60,913 nt of DNA from Burkholderia aenigmatica (GTDB taxonomy: Bacteria > Pseudomonadota > Gammaproteobacteria > Burkholderiales > Burkholderiaceae), in assembly GCF_902499175.1 (NCBI RefSeq), contig NZ_CABVQC010000060.1, forward strand, positions 1-60,913, read 5' to 3'. Position 1 is the stretch's first letter. Each line of letters starts with the position of its first letter. A program made the translations under genes and the position numbers. Positions 52,246-60,913 of the stretch are shown here, in pieces. The notes beneath the pieces are model-generated. The model was not told the DNA's origin and did not search any database. It was given only the letters and a program-made list of their open reading frames with translations.

Positions 52246-53457
52246 TCAACGGCGGGCGTGGTCGGCGCGGCCGAGGATCAGGCTGCAATTCGTGCCGCCG
52301 AAGCCGAACGAATTGGAGAGGACGGCGCGTACGCGCGCATCGCGGCTCGCGAGCACGTAGTCGGCGGCGAGGGCCGGGTCGGGTTGCGTCGTGTTGACGC
52401 CGGCCGGCATGAACTGCGCGCGCAGCGCGAGCGCGGCGACGACCGCCTCGAGCGCGCCCGCCGCGCCGAGCGTATGGCCGGTCGCCCCCTTCGTCGAACT
52501 GCACGGCGTGCTGGCGAACAGCGCGCCGATCGCACGGCTTTCGGCCGCGTCGTTGCTCGGCGTCGCGGTGCCGTGCAGGTTCACGTAGTCGATGTCGGTC
52601 GCGCCGAGGCCGGCGGACGTGAGCGCCTGCTCGATCGCGACGCGCGCGCCGAGCCCATCCGGATGCGGCGACGACATGTGATGTGCGTCGCTCGATTCGC
52701 CGATGCCGAGCAGCAGGATCGCGTCGGCGTCGAGTGCGGCGGGCCGGTCGGGCACGCGTTCGACGAGCGCGAACGCGGCGGCCTCGCCGATCGAGATGCC
52801 GTCGCGCGCGACGTCGAACGGCCGGCACGGCTGGCGTGACAGCAGTTCGAGCGAATTGAAGCCGTACAGCGTCGTCAGGCACAGCGAATCGACGCCGCCG
52901 ACGACGGCCGCGTCGATCAAGCCTGCCTCGATCATGCGGCGCGCGGAGCCGAACACCTTCGCGCCGGAAGAGCACGCGGACGAGATCGCCATCGCCGGCC
53001 CGCGCAGCGCGAAAAACGCGCGCACGAATGCGGCCGGCGAATACGGGTTGTGCGTGTGTGCGTAGCGGAAGTCGGCTGGCAGCGCGCCGCTCGCCGGATC
53101 GCGGCGCTGGTACGCGTGCTCGGTTTCGAGGATGCCGGCCGTGCTCGTGCCGATGAACACGCCGACGCGCGCCGCGCCGTAGCGCGCGACGGCCGCCGCG
53201 ACGCTTGCGTCGAAGCCGTCCTGCGTGAGGCCGAGCTGCGCGAGGCGGTTGTTGCGGCACTCGAAGTCGGCGAGGTCGGCACGCACGGGCTGCGCGTCGA
53301 CGCCGTCCACTGCGCCGATCCACGTGTCGAGATCCGCACGCTCGAAGTCGCAGCGCGTGAGCCCGCCGCGCGCGTGGCGCAGCGCATCGAGGGTCGCATC
53401 GAGGCCGCGGCCGATGCAGCTGGTGGCGGTGAAGTGCGAGAGCAGGAGAGGTTTCAC
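52246..53457 (-). CDS. Beta-ketoacyl-ACP synthase, type II PKS-like
   Basis: 403-residue ketosynthase with a full catalytic set: Cys162 in SSACSSGAKV, His295 in LHGTATPSND and His328 in GATGHTLGAAG. Ends with GFGGTNCSLILGR. FabF-like, but by context the elongating synthase of an aryl-polyene-type pigment. It lies 63 bases after the deacetylase gene and 8 bases before the chain-length factor. Confidence 0.92.
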   Translation of the reverse strand: MKPLLLSHFTATSCIGRGLDATLDALRHARGGLTRCDFERADLDTWIGAVDGVDAQPVRADLADFECRNNRLAQLGLTQDGFDASVAAAVARYGAARVGVFIGTSTAGILETEHAYQRRDPASGALPADFRYAHTHNPYSPAAFVRAFFALRGPAMAISSACSSGAKVFGSARRMIEAGLIDAAVVGGVDSLCLTTLYGFNSLELLSRQPCRPFDVARDGISIGEAAAFALVERVPDRPAALDADAILLLGIGESSDAHHMSSPHPDGLGARVAIEQALTSAGLGATDIDYVNLHGTATPSNDAAESRAIGALFASTPCSSTKGATGHTLGAAGALEAVVAALALRAQFMPAGVNTTQPDPALAADYVLASRDARVRAVLSNSFGFGGTNCSLILGRADHARR

Positions 53458-53520
53458 GAGGGTCGCATCCGGTGGCCGGAACGGGCGCCGCAGCAGGGCT
53501 GGCAGGCGCGCCGTTCGAGG

Positions 53521-54414
53521 TCAGATTTTATCAAACGGGGGTGCCGAACCGGCCGGCTCGCCCGGCCTGCCGGGCAGTTCCGGCGCGAGCGCCGCGCGCA
53601 GCGTGGTCCAGTGCAACTGCGCGTCGGCGGCCGCGCGCAGCACCGCTTGCAGCACGTCGAGCACGACCGGTTCGCCGCGTGCGTCGCGCGCCGCGTGGCC
53701 GTCGTGCACGAGCAGGATGTCGCGCGCTTCAAGACCGTGCAGCAGGCGGCGCGTGACGGTCGCGGCATCGCGCGCGCGCGTGTCGAAGCCGCGCCGCGTC
53801 CAGCTCGCGAGTTGCAGGCCGAGTTCGCACAGCACCGGCTCGAGAAATGGATTGCGCAGGCCGGCCGGCGCGCGGAAGAACAGCGGGCGCGTACCGGCGA
53901 GCTCGGTCAACGTCTGCTGCGCGGCCGCGATTTCGCGCCGCAGCGCGGCGGGCCCCGACAGCGAGAACGTGTGTCGGTGTCGCTGGCTATGGTTCTCGAT
54001 CACGTGACCGCGCGCGACGATCGCCTCGATCCAGCGCGGATGACGGCGCGCGAGATCGCCGATGCAGAAGAACGTCGCGCGCGCGTCGTAACGGTCGAGC
54101 AGGTCGAGCACGCGCGGCGTGACGTCCGGGTCCGGGCCGTCGTCGATCGTCAGGGCGATCCGGCGGCCGGCACCGGGCGGCAGGCGCGTCCAGTTCGGCC
54201 CGAGCAGCGTGCTGCGCGGCCACAGGCCGGCGGCGGTCAGCGCGAGATGCGACGCGACCACGCCGCCGACGGCCCACGGCCACGTGGCCGGTTGCGCAAC
54301 GACGGCGGCGGCCGCGCCTGCATGCAGCGCGGCCGTGCCCGCGATCAGCGGCGTGGGTTTCCAGCGGCGCGTGTCGCCGGGCGGTCGCGATGGAACGGAC
54401 GACGGCGCGTTCAT
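53521..54414 (-). CDS. Polysaccharide deacetylase family protein
   Basis: NodB-homology carbohydrate esterase of 297 residues. Two hydrophobic N-terminal segments (about 23-68) suggest membrane attachment. The metal and catalytic motif TIDDGPDPD gives Asp91 and Asp92, HSQRH gives His142 and His146, and FFRAPAGLRNP follows. It overlaps the MMPL gene by four bases. Possible target: an acetylated sugar or head group on the polyene lipid or the cell wall; this is inference. Confidence 0.88.
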   Translation of the reverse strand: MNAPSSVPSRPPGDTRRWKPTPLIAGTAALHAGAAAAVVAQPATWPWAVGGVVASHLALTAAGLWPRSTLLGPNWTRLPPGAGRRIALTIDDGPDPDVTPRVLDLLDRYDARATFFCIGDLARRHPRWIEAIVARGHVIENHSQRHRHTFSLSGPAALRREIAAAQQTLTELAGTRPLFFRAPAGLRNPFLEPVLCELGLQLASWTRRGFDTRARDAATVTRRLLHGLEARDILLVHDGHAARDARGEPVVLDVLQAVLRAAADAQLHWTTLRAALAPELPGRPGEPAGSAPPFDKI

Positions 54415-56888
54415 GCGCGGCTTCCTTGATGATGGTTGACGGCCGCGACCTCAGTCGCGCGCGGCGCGAGAATCGCCGCGAACGCAAGCGCGAGCATCGC
54501 GCCCGGGCCGACGGTCAGCCCGAAGGTTTCGAGCAGCGGCACGCGCGACAGCGCGAGCAGCCCGAAGCCGGCGACCGTCGCGAGGTTCGCGATCAGCAGC
54601 GACACGAGCGTGTAGGGCGTGACGGGCTGCGCGTCGTCGCGCTTGCAGAAGAACAGCGCGTAGTTCGAGCCGACCGCGACGATCAGCAGCATCCCGACGA
54701 GATGCAGGATTGTCAGTTGCACGCCGGCGAGCACGAATCCGGCCGTCACGACCAGCACGGCCGCGACGAGCGGCGCGAGCGCGCGCACGACGCGGCGCGG
54801 CGAGCGCAGTGCGATCAGCAACAGCACGGCGATCGCGGCAAAACCCGCGAGCGACAGCCGGATGTCCTCGTGCACGTAGCTCACGTACAGGCGATCGGCT
54901 TCGGCTTTCATGTCGACGAACAGCGCATCGGGCACGCCCGCGCGCGCGACGGCCGCGCGAATCGGCGTGGCATCGAGACTCGATGCCGGTTGCGCGGTGC
55001 GGGCGGCGTCCCGCGCGCGCAGCGGCAGCATCGCGCTCCAGCGGCCGTCACGTTCGGTCAGCAGCGCATCGACGGCGAGCGCCATCGACGTGCCGTGCAA
55101 GTCCGCGCGCGCAAGCAGCGGTGCGTGGCGCGCGGCCTCGACATCGGCGATGAACGGCGCGAACAGGTCGGGCTTGACCGCGATCGGCTGGTTCGCGACG
55201 GCATCGTGCATCCGCCCGGCGAGCGCATCGGCATCCGGCAGGCTGGCCAGGCGCGCGCGCTGCGCGGCGTCGCTCGGCAGGTAGCGCGCGGGGCTTTCGA
55301 AGCCGGCGAGCGCGCCCCGGTCGACGAGCGGCTGCAATTGCGCGGCCACTTTTTCGGCGCCTTCGAGCGCGGCCTGTTCGGTCGAGGCGGAAATCACGAC
55401 GAGGTAGCGCACGTCGGGTGCGCCGACATCGGCGCGCAACCGCGCGTCGAGTGCCTGCGCTTGCGCCGGCACGGGGCTCAGCGCGGCGAGTTCGCGGCTC
55501 CACAGGCCGTCGCGATGCAGCACGAGCGTCGCGCCCGCGGCGATCACCAGCACGGCGAGCGGCCAGCGCAGCCGCGGTGCGGCGTCGGCCGCGCGCGCGA
55601 GTACGGCGCCGACCCGCGACACGTCGCGGATCGCGACATGTTCGCCGCGCAGGTGCGGCAGCACGAAGCGCGTGACGAGCGCGGCGGCCGTCAGCCCGAC
55701 GATCGAATACAGCCCGAGCTGCACGAGGCCCGGGAAGCCGGAGAACAGCATCGACGCGAACCCGCACACGGAGGTCAGCACGCCGAGCCGGATCGTCGGC
55801 CAGTACGCGGCGACCCATGCGCGCGTCGCGTCGGCCGGGCGCGCCGCGCCGCGCGTGCCGGCCTGCGCCGATTGCACGAACAGGTAGATCGAATAGTCGA
55901 CGGCTTCGCCGATCAGCGTCGTGCCGAAGCCGAGCGTCAGCCCGTGGACCGTGCCGAACGCGAGGCTGACCGCCGCGATTCCCGCCGCGACGCCCGTCAG
56001 CACCGGCAGCAAGCCGAGTGCGAGCGTGCGCGGCGAACGGTACAGCGTCAGCAGCAGCGCGACGATCAGCACGACGCTCGCCGTCGACAGCCGTTCGACG
56101 TCGTGCCGGATCGTGTCGCGCGTGTCGACCGAGAACACGCCGGGGCCCGTCATCGCGAGCGTAGTCGCGGCCGCGTTCGGCACGGCCTGCGTCGCGGCGG
56201 CGAACGCGCGGCGCACCGTGTCGATCGCGCGGGCCTGCGCGTCGGTATCGGAACCGGCGGCGGCCGTCTGCACGACGAGCACGGCACGCGTGCCGTCGCG
56301 CGACGCCCACACGCCGTCGCGGCTCGCCGGTTCGGCCGCGCTGTCGAGCTGGTCGACGAGCGTGGCGACTTCGCCGGTCGGGTCGCGCGGCAGCATCGCC
56401 TTGGCCACGAGGCCGGCCGACGAGCTCAGCAGGTCGAGGCTGTCGCCGAGCGCCTGATGCAGGCCGGCGGCGCTGAAGCGCTGCGGCGTGACGGCGGGGC
56501 TGAGCAAGTAGCGGTGATCGAAGATGAACTGGCGGTCGCGCGCGTCGTTCGCGGCTTCGCCGTTGTGAACGGCCGCGAACTGCGGATCGGTGCGCAGCGC
56601 GCCGGCGACGCGTCGCGACAGCGTGGCGCGCGTGGCGGCATCGCCGCCGTCGATCGCGACGAGGATCAGCCGCGACACGATACCGTCGCGCAACTGATCG
56701 ACGAGCACGCGCTGCCCGGCGCTCGGCGCGCTCGGCAGGAAGGCGGACAGGTCGGCCGTGAAGTGGGCGCGCCCGATCGCGACGCCGCACGCGAGAAGCG
56801 CGAGCAGCCACACGAGCACAGCACGCTGCCGCAGCGTGTGCAGGCGGCGCGCGACCGGTGACGACGAGGGCCGGGTGCGTTCGTCCAT
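54411..56888 (-). CDS. MMPL/RND-type lipid exporter
   Basis: 825 residues with 12 predicted helices in two blocks (about 240-410 and 690-800) separated by periplasmic loops. The first block includes GLTLGFGTTLIGEAVDYSIY, the second MLLIVAVGSNYALFFCKRDD. Members of this family in aryl-polyene clusters move the finished polyene lipid out of the inner membrane. The start overlaps the LolA-like stop by one base. Confidence 0.9.
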   Translation of the reverse strand: MDERTRPSSSPVARRLHTLRQRAVLVWLLALLACGVAIGRAHFTADLSAFLPSAPSAGQRVLVDQLRDGIVSRLILVAIDGGDAATRATLSRRVAGALRTDPQFAAVHNGEAANDARDRQFIFDHRYLLSPAVTPQRFSAAGLHQALGDSLDLLSSSAGLVAKAMLPRDPTGEVATLVDQLDSAAEPASRDGVWASRDGTRAVLVVQTAAAGSDTDAQARAIDTVRRAFAAATQAVPNAAATTLAMTGPGVFSVDTRDTIRHDVERLSTASVVLIVALLLTLYRSPRTLALGLLPVLTGVAAGIAAVSLAFGTVHGLTLGFGTTLIGEAVDYSIYLFVQSAQAGTRGAARPADATRAWVAAYWPTIRLGVLTSVCGFASMLFSGFPGLVQLGLYSIVGLTAAALVTRFVLPHLRGEHVAIRDVSRVGAVLARAADAAPRLRWPLAVLVIAAGATLVLHRDGLWSRELAALSPVPAQAQALDARLRADVGAPDVRYLVVISASTEQAALEGAEKVAAQLQPLVDRGALAGFESPARYLPSDAAQRARLASLPDADALAGRMHDAVANQPIAVKPDLFAPFIADVEAARHAPLLARADLHGTSMALAVDALLTERDGRWSAMLPLRARDAARTAQPASSLDATPIRAAVARAGVPDALFVDMKAEADRLYVSYVHEDIRLSLAGFAAIAVLLLIALRSPRRVVRALAPLVAAVLVVTAGFVLAGVQLTILHLVGMLLIVAVGSNYALFFCKRDDAQPVTPYTLVSLLIANLATVAGFGLLALSRVPLLETFGLTVGPGAMLALAFAAILAPRATEVAAVNHHQGSRA

Positions 56889-57544
56889 CAGTTCGGGTTC
56901 GCGGGAACGGGTTGCAGGCGCATCACCGAACGGTCGCCGTCGGCCTGCCGGATCGCGACGCTGCGCAACACGTCGCGCGTGCCGTCGAGCGTGATCGTGC
57001 TGACGACCTTCAGCATCCGCGAGTCGAGCGGCGTGAGCGTCAGCGTCCAGTCGTCGCCGCGTCCGGCGAGCGCAACCTTGTACACCTGTTCGAGCGCGAA
57101 GCGGTTGCCGGCGAGCGTCGCGCGGATGCTGTCGATGAACGCGCCGAGTTCCGGGTAGCGCGCGAGCGCGAGCGTGTACTTGCGGTTGTTGCGTTCGACG
57201 GTGAGCATGTCGCCGTCGACGACGAGGTGTTCGGGCTTCGGGCTCAGCGTGTGCTTCTCGAGATGGTCGGGCGCGACGAACACGAGCTCGCCGGACGATT
57301 CGACCGGCTGCGTCGCGATCGACAGGTATTTGGTCTCGGTGAACGTCGCACGCCCCGACTTGTGCTGCGCGAGCGTCGACATCAGCCGGTCGAGGCTCCA
57401 TGGCGCCCCCGCGTCGGCCGCCTGCGCGGGCGTGGCCGTCAGCGCGATCGCAGCGGCGGTTGCCGCGACGGCGACGGCCAGCGTGCGGACGGCACGATGC
57501 AGCACGGACGGGAGCGTGGGCAGGCGGCGGCGAACGGCGGTCAT
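56888..57544 (-). CDS. LolA-related periplasmic carrier
   Basis: 218 residues; signal peptide ending near TPAQAADAG. Then a LolA-type half-barrel with WSLDRLMSTLAQHKSGRATF and LVFVAPDHLEKHTLSPKPEH. Not the housekeeping LolA; probably a dedicated carrier for the hydrophobic product between the MMPL exporter and outer membrane. It overlaps the acyltransferase gene by four bases. Confidence 0.87.
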   Translation of the reverse strand: MTAVRRRLPTLPSVLHRAVRTLAVAVAATAAAIALTATPAQAADAGAPWSLDRLMSTLAQHKSGRATFTETKYLSIATQPVESSGELVFVAPDHLEKHTLSPKPEHLVVDGDMLTVERNNRKYTLALARYPELGAFIDSIRATLAGNRFALEQVYKVALAGRGDDWTLTLTPLDSRMLKVVSTITLDGTRDVLRSVAIRQADGDRSVMRLQPVPANPN

Positions 57545-58518
57545 GCGTCGGAATCCCTCGTGGCGGACAGGCCGGCACCGGCGCGCGCCGCGTCGCTGCG
57601 CGCAGCCGCGGCATCGCCGCCTTGCCAGAAATCGAAATAGTTGAACCAGTTGTACGGTGCCGCGCGGCAGTATTGGTCGAGCAGCGCGACGTAGCGCGCG
57701 AGTGCCGCGTCGACGGCCGCCGCGCGCGCGTCGCGCCGCACGTCGGAGAAGTCGGCGAGCGTCTCGAAGTGCACATCGTAGCGGTTGCCGTCGCGATAGA
57801 GGCCCGTCATGAAGATCACCGGCCGCTTCAACATCGCGGCCATGTAGAGCGGCCCGAGCGGAAACGCGGCCGGCGCGCCGAGTAGCGGCAGCCGCCGCAG
57901 CGACGCGGCAGACTCGTCGAGCAGCGTGCGGTCGGCGAGCATGCCGACCATGCAGTTTGCGTCGAGGCGCTCGCGTACCTTCAGCATCGAGTCGACCTGC
58001 CCGAGCGGAATCACTTCCGGCTGCGCGGCGGGGTTCACCGCGGCGAGCGTCGCGTTGATCTTGCGCGCGTTCTTCTCGTACATCGTCACGACGACGCGCA
58101 GGTCCGGGTGCGTGCGGCCGATCGCGCGCACGACCTCGAAGCTGCCGAGATGCGCGCCCATCAGGAACGCGCCGCGTCCGCCCGCGAGCGCGTCATCGAC
58201 AAGCGTCTCGCCGTGCAGCCGGATGTCGAACAGGTCGAAGCGCCCGTTCATCAGGTAGATGCGGTCGTGGATCGTCGCCGCGAACGTGAACACGTGCCGG
58301 TACACGTCGCGCCAGCGCGCGGGGCGGCCGAGCACGCGGCGCAGGTAGTCGCGCGACGCCGCGCACGCGACCGGCGAGAACAGCACGAAATACGTCGCGA
58401 TCAGGTGCAGCACGACACGCGCGCGCTGCCGGCCGAAGCGCAGCGAGATCCACGTCATCGCGCGCAGCAAGCCCGCATTGCTGCGCTCCTGGCGTTCGGC
58501 CCACGCGGTGCGCTTCAT
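57541..58518 (-). CDS. LpxL/HtrB-like acyltransferase
   Basis: 325 residues. The family active-site HxxxxE/D appears as HLGSFE (His123, Glu128), with MLADRTLLDESAASLRRLPL downstream. One hydrophobic anchor near the N-terminus. In polyene clusters such enzymes are proposed to join the polyene to a lipid or glycerol head. It overlaps the ligase-dehydratase by four bases. Confidence 0.88.
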   Translation of the reverse strand: MKRTAWAERQERSNAGLLRAMTWISLRFGRQRARVVLHLIATYFVLFSPVACAASRDYLRRVLGRPARWRDVYRHVFTFAATIHDRIYLMNGRFDLFDIRLHGETLVDDALAGGRGAFLMGAHLGSFEVVRAIGRTHPDLRVVVTMYEKNARKINATLAAVNPAAQPEVIPLGQVDSMLKVRERLDANCMVGMLADRTLLDESAASLRRLPLLGAPAAFPLGPLYMAAMLKRPVIFMTGLYRDGNRYDVHFETLADFSDVRRDARAAAVDAALARYVALLDQYCRAAPYNWFNYFDFWQGGDAAAARSDAARAGAGLSATRDSDA

Positions 58519-60263
58519 GGCTGCGCGCCTTCCTGCACGGCCGGCGGCGCGGACAGCACGCCGCTCGCGACCTCGCGCGCCCCGGTGCGCAGCGTGAAGC
58601 GGATCGCGCCGCTGGCGGCCGGGTCGAACGTGAGCTCGAGCGGTTCGCCGGGGGCGACCGGGCTCAGGAATTTAGCGGAACCGAGCCGCCACGTGTGCAG
58701 CGGGCGGTTAAGCGCCGTGCCGATCGCATGGATCGCGTGATCGAGCAGCACGACGCCCGGCACGACCGGGTGGCCGGGGAAGTGGCCGGGCAGTGCCGGG
58801 TGATCGGCGGGGATCGTGAACTCGAGCGCGGGCGCGGGCGTGCCGGCCGGGTCGCGCACGGGCGTCGGCGCGGCCGCGGCGCGCGCATGTTGCGCAACGA
58901 GCGCGGCGAGCACGTCGCGCGGCAGCTTGCCCGTTTCGTTGCGCGGCAGCGCGTCGACGAACACGAGCGGGCGCGGCATGAACGCGGGATCGATCCGCTC
59001 GCGCAGCGCGCGCTGCAGCTCGGCGGCCGCGAGCGTCGGCGCGACGACCAGCGCGACGAGGCGCGTGACCGGTTCGAGGCTCGCGTCGGCGTGCGCCGGT
59101 GCGACTTCGTCGGGCATGAAGAACACGCCGTCGATCACGTCCGGAATCGCATTGAGCTGATGGTTCAGGTACGCGAGCGACGTGCGCTTGCCGGCGATGT
59201 TGACGAGGTCGGCCTTGCGGCCGTGCAGCAGGAACCGGCCGTCGCCGAGCAGTTCGAGCGCATCGCCCATCGGCACGGGTGCTTCGACGTGCCCGCCCGA
59301 CACCCAGATCGTCGGCTCGCCGTCGTCGCTCTCCGGTGCGTCGCGCGGGTCGAGCCGGATGCCCGGGAACAACGCCCACGTCGCGCCTTGCGACGTGCGG
59401 CGGGTGGCGATCTGGCCGGTTTCGGTGCTGCCGTAGATTTCGACGAGCGGCGCGTCGAGCGCGGCCTCGGCTTCGCATGCGAGCTTTTCCGACAGCGGCG
59501 CGGTGGCCGACAGCACGAGCGCCGCGGGCGGCAGCGCATGGCCGGCTGCCAGCAGCGCACGCAGGTGAATCGGCGACGTGACGAGCACACGCGGCTGCGG
59601 GATCGCGTCGAGTTCGTCGCGGATGTCGACCGGGTAGAACGGCTGGCGGTTGCTGAACGCGAGGCCGCCGATCAGCGCGAGCAGCACCGTCGACTCGAAG
59701 CCGTACATGTGCTGCGCGGGCACCGTGCCGATCAGCGTGGCCGCGCGGCCGTCGAGCAGCCCGAGGCGGTCGGCCGCCGCGCGCACGCAGCCGACCAGGA
59801 AGCCCCAGGTCTTGCGGTGCGGCACCGGCGCGCCGGTCGAGCCGGATGTGAACACGTAGGCCATGATCCGCGCCGCATCGATCTGCGGCACGGCGAACGG
59901 CGCATCGCTCGCGAGTTCGCCGGGGGCGGCGTCGGGGTACGCGAAGCGCGGCAGGTCGATCGCGCAGTCGGGCGCGTCGTGCAGGCAGAACGCGTCGGGC
60001 GCGAACGACGCCAGCTGGCGGACCATTTCCGGCGTGTGCGTCGATGGCAGCAGGCTGATCTTGCCGGCAACGAGCGCGGCGCACAGGCTGACCGCGAAGC
60101 GGTAGCGGTCGCGGCACACGTTGAACACGTGGCCGCCGGCGGGCAGCGCGGCGGCCACGCGCGCGACGTCGGCGACGAACGCGCGCACGGTGACGGGCGC
60201 GCCGTCGCGCCAGGCGATCGTCTGGTCCGGCGATGAATGGAAAACCAGCGGGTGAGTCGGCAT
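58515..60263 (-). CDS. AMP-dependent acyl/aryl ligase fused to a FabA/FabZ-like dehydratase
   Basis: 582 residues in two domains. The ligase (1 to about 450) has VFTSGSTGAPVPHRKTW, YGSTETGQIATR and NETGKLPRD with the C-terminal lysine. The hotdog domain (about 480-582) has ADHPALPGHFPGHPVVPG with the catalytic His near 494. The first activity would load the aromatic starter onto an ACP, the second would act in chain dehydration; these are usually separate genes in the enterobacterial cluster as I recall. Overlaps the acyltransferase gene by four bases. Confidence 0.88.
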   Translation of the reverse strand: MPTHPLVFHSSPDQTIAWRDGAPVTVRAFVADVARVAAALPAGGHVFNVCRDRYRFAVSLCAALVAGKISLLPSTHTPEMVRQLASFAPDAFCLHDAPDCAIDLPRFAYPDAAPGELASDAPFAVPQIDAARIMAYVFTSGSTGAPVPHRKTWGFLVGCVRAAADRLGLLDGRAATLIGTVPAQHMYGFESTVLLALIGGLAFSNRQPFYPVDIRDELDAIPQPRVLVTSPIHLRALLAAGHALPPAALVLSATAPLSEKLACEAEAALDAPLVEIYGSTETGQIATRRTSQGATWALFPGIRLDPRDAPESDDGEPTIWVSGGHVEAPVPMGDALELLGDGRFLLHGRKADLVNIAGKRTSLAYLNHQLNAIPDVIDGVFFMPDEVAPAHADASLEPVTRLVALVVAPTLAAAELQRALRERIDPAFMPRPLVFVDALPRNETGKLPRDVLAALVAQHARAAAAPTPVRDPAGTPAPALEFTIPADHPALPGHFPGHPVVPGVVLLDHAIHAIGTALNRPLHTWRLGSAKFLSPVAPGEPLELTFDPAASGAIRFTLRTGAREVASGVLSAPPAVQEGAQP

Positions 60264-60326
60264 AAATCGGTCAAAACGGGAGCGAAAGCCGGCGCGCCGC
60301 GTGGCGGCGCCGCACCGGCCGTGAAT

Positions 60327-60913
60327 TCATCGTGACGCCTGCGATGTGTGCGTCGTCGCGCGATACGCGCGCACCGCATCGATCATGCGCGGCCGCGGTT
60401 CGTGCGGCAGTGCGAAGCGCCGGCACGCATGCTCGGCGGCGAACATCACGGCGACGAGCGGCAGCGACAGGTAGTTCGCGAACGTCGACCACGTGACGAT
60501 CGGCGCGGTCGCGAACAGCAGCGTCGACACGGCGGCGATCGCGACGAAGAACAGCGTCCACGCGAGCGTGATCTGCCGCGTGTAGCGTGCGACGGCCGGC
60601 GTGATCGTGCCGTGGATCATCGTCGCGAAGCGCGTGCACAGCGGCACCTGGCCGGCCGCGAGCGTGCGGCCGAACAGCAGCGCCATCGCGAGGTTGAAGC
60701 TCGCGTGTTCCAGATACAGGCCCCATTCGAAATGCCGGGCGAGCGGCACGCGCGCGGCCCACAGCACGGTGGCGGCAAGCAGCCACGCCGGCACGAACCA
60801 GATGCGACGCGGCGAGCGCAGCGCCGCGCCGAGCGCGAGCAGCAGCGGCGGCACGAGCGCCATCGCGAGGCCGAAGCCGTGCGCGCCGGGCGTCGCGGCC
60901 GCGTAGTGCGCGC
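60327..60913 (-). CDS. COG4648-type membrane protein, 5' end beyond the window
   Basis: At least 195 residues with four or five hydrophobic helices, open at the right edge. The C-terminal part ARYTRQITLAWTLFFVAIAA and WSTFANYLSLPLVAVMFAAE resembles the membrane protein regularly found in aryl-polyene clusters. An internal ATG at 60863 is in frame but the reading frame continues upstream without stop. Located 63 bases before the ligase gene. Role unknown. Confidence 0.75.
   Translation of the reverse strand, partial: AHYAAATPGAHGFGLAMALVPPLLLALGAALRSPRRIWFVPAWLLAATVLWAARVPLARHFEWGLYLEHASFNLAMALLFGRTLAAGQVPLCTRFATMIHGTITPAVARYTRQITLAWTLFFVAIAAVSTLLFATAPIVTWSTFANYLSLPLVAVMFAAEHACRRFALPHEPRPRMIDAVRAYRATTHTSQASR

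Overview
The window comes from the main chromosome of a betaproteobacterium, most likely a Burkholderia of the cepacia complex. The reasons are the very high GC content with G/C-ending codons, the order rplY-prs-tRNA-Gln-ispE-lolB, the kdsD-kdsC-lptCAB-rpoN-hpf-ptsN-hprK-rapZ block, and a PHA gene set next to DNA repair genes. Almost all of it is well-kept housekeeping sequence. I found no insertion sequence, prophage, CRISPR array, integrase or rRNA operon.

Layout, left to right. (1) 1-1.2 kb: the 5' part of a secreted chitobiase-type hexosaminidase, with a candidate promoter and operator. (2) 1.2-4.7 kb: a complete cytochrome bd operon, cydP-cydA-cydB-cydX, including a 37-codon cydX and two FNR/ANR-type boxes. 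(3) 4.8-7.2 kb: the heat-shock sigma factor rpoH behind a perfect CIRCE operator, then pagL and an NTF2-like gene. (4) 7.3-16.8 kb: leuA with a leucine-codon leader peptide, ybiB, maiA, ftsY, rsmD, coaD, a ferredoxin, hisC, pth and rplY. (5) 16.9-24.2 kb: prs, tRNA-Gln, ispE, lolB, a TPR protein, and the GO-system pair mutM-mutY. (6) 24.2-32.8 kb, minus strand: rapZ, hprK, ptsN, hpf, rpoN, lptB, lptA, lptC, kdsC and kdsD, which join nitrogen-type PTS control, ribosome hibernation and LPS/Kdo export. (7) 32.9-39.3 kb: a KefB-type antiporter, apt, a LysE exporter, a NUDIX protein, purU and an AI-2E family permease. (8) 39.5-46.6 kb: uvrA, an MFS transporter, ssb, two overlapping DNA glycosylase genes (mug, aag) and an orphan ParA. 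(9) 47.1-50.2 kb: phasin, acetyl-CoA acetyltransferase and acetoacetyl-CoA reductase, enough for PHB precursor supply and granule coating but with no synthase in view. (10) 50.6-60.9 kb, minus strand: a tightly overlapped operon of the aryl-polyene/xanthomonadin type (membrane protein, AMP-ligase fused to a dehydratase, acyltransferase, LolA-like, MMPL, polysaccharide deacetylase, ketosynthase, chain-length factor, dehydratase). It continues past the right edge.

Most notable for a second look: (a) a 24-residue leader peptide upstream of leuA that carries four CTA leucine codons and begins at or next to the predicted transcription start, so the mRNA may be leaderless; (b) abrupt, AT-rich synonymous codon shifts inside ispE and rpoN although both proteins stay intact; (c) a terminator-like hairpin whose U-tract directly abuts the apt ribosome-binding site; (d) the fused ligase-dehydratase and the embedded deacetylase in the polyene operon. 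All family assignments come from reading motifs; no database search was run.
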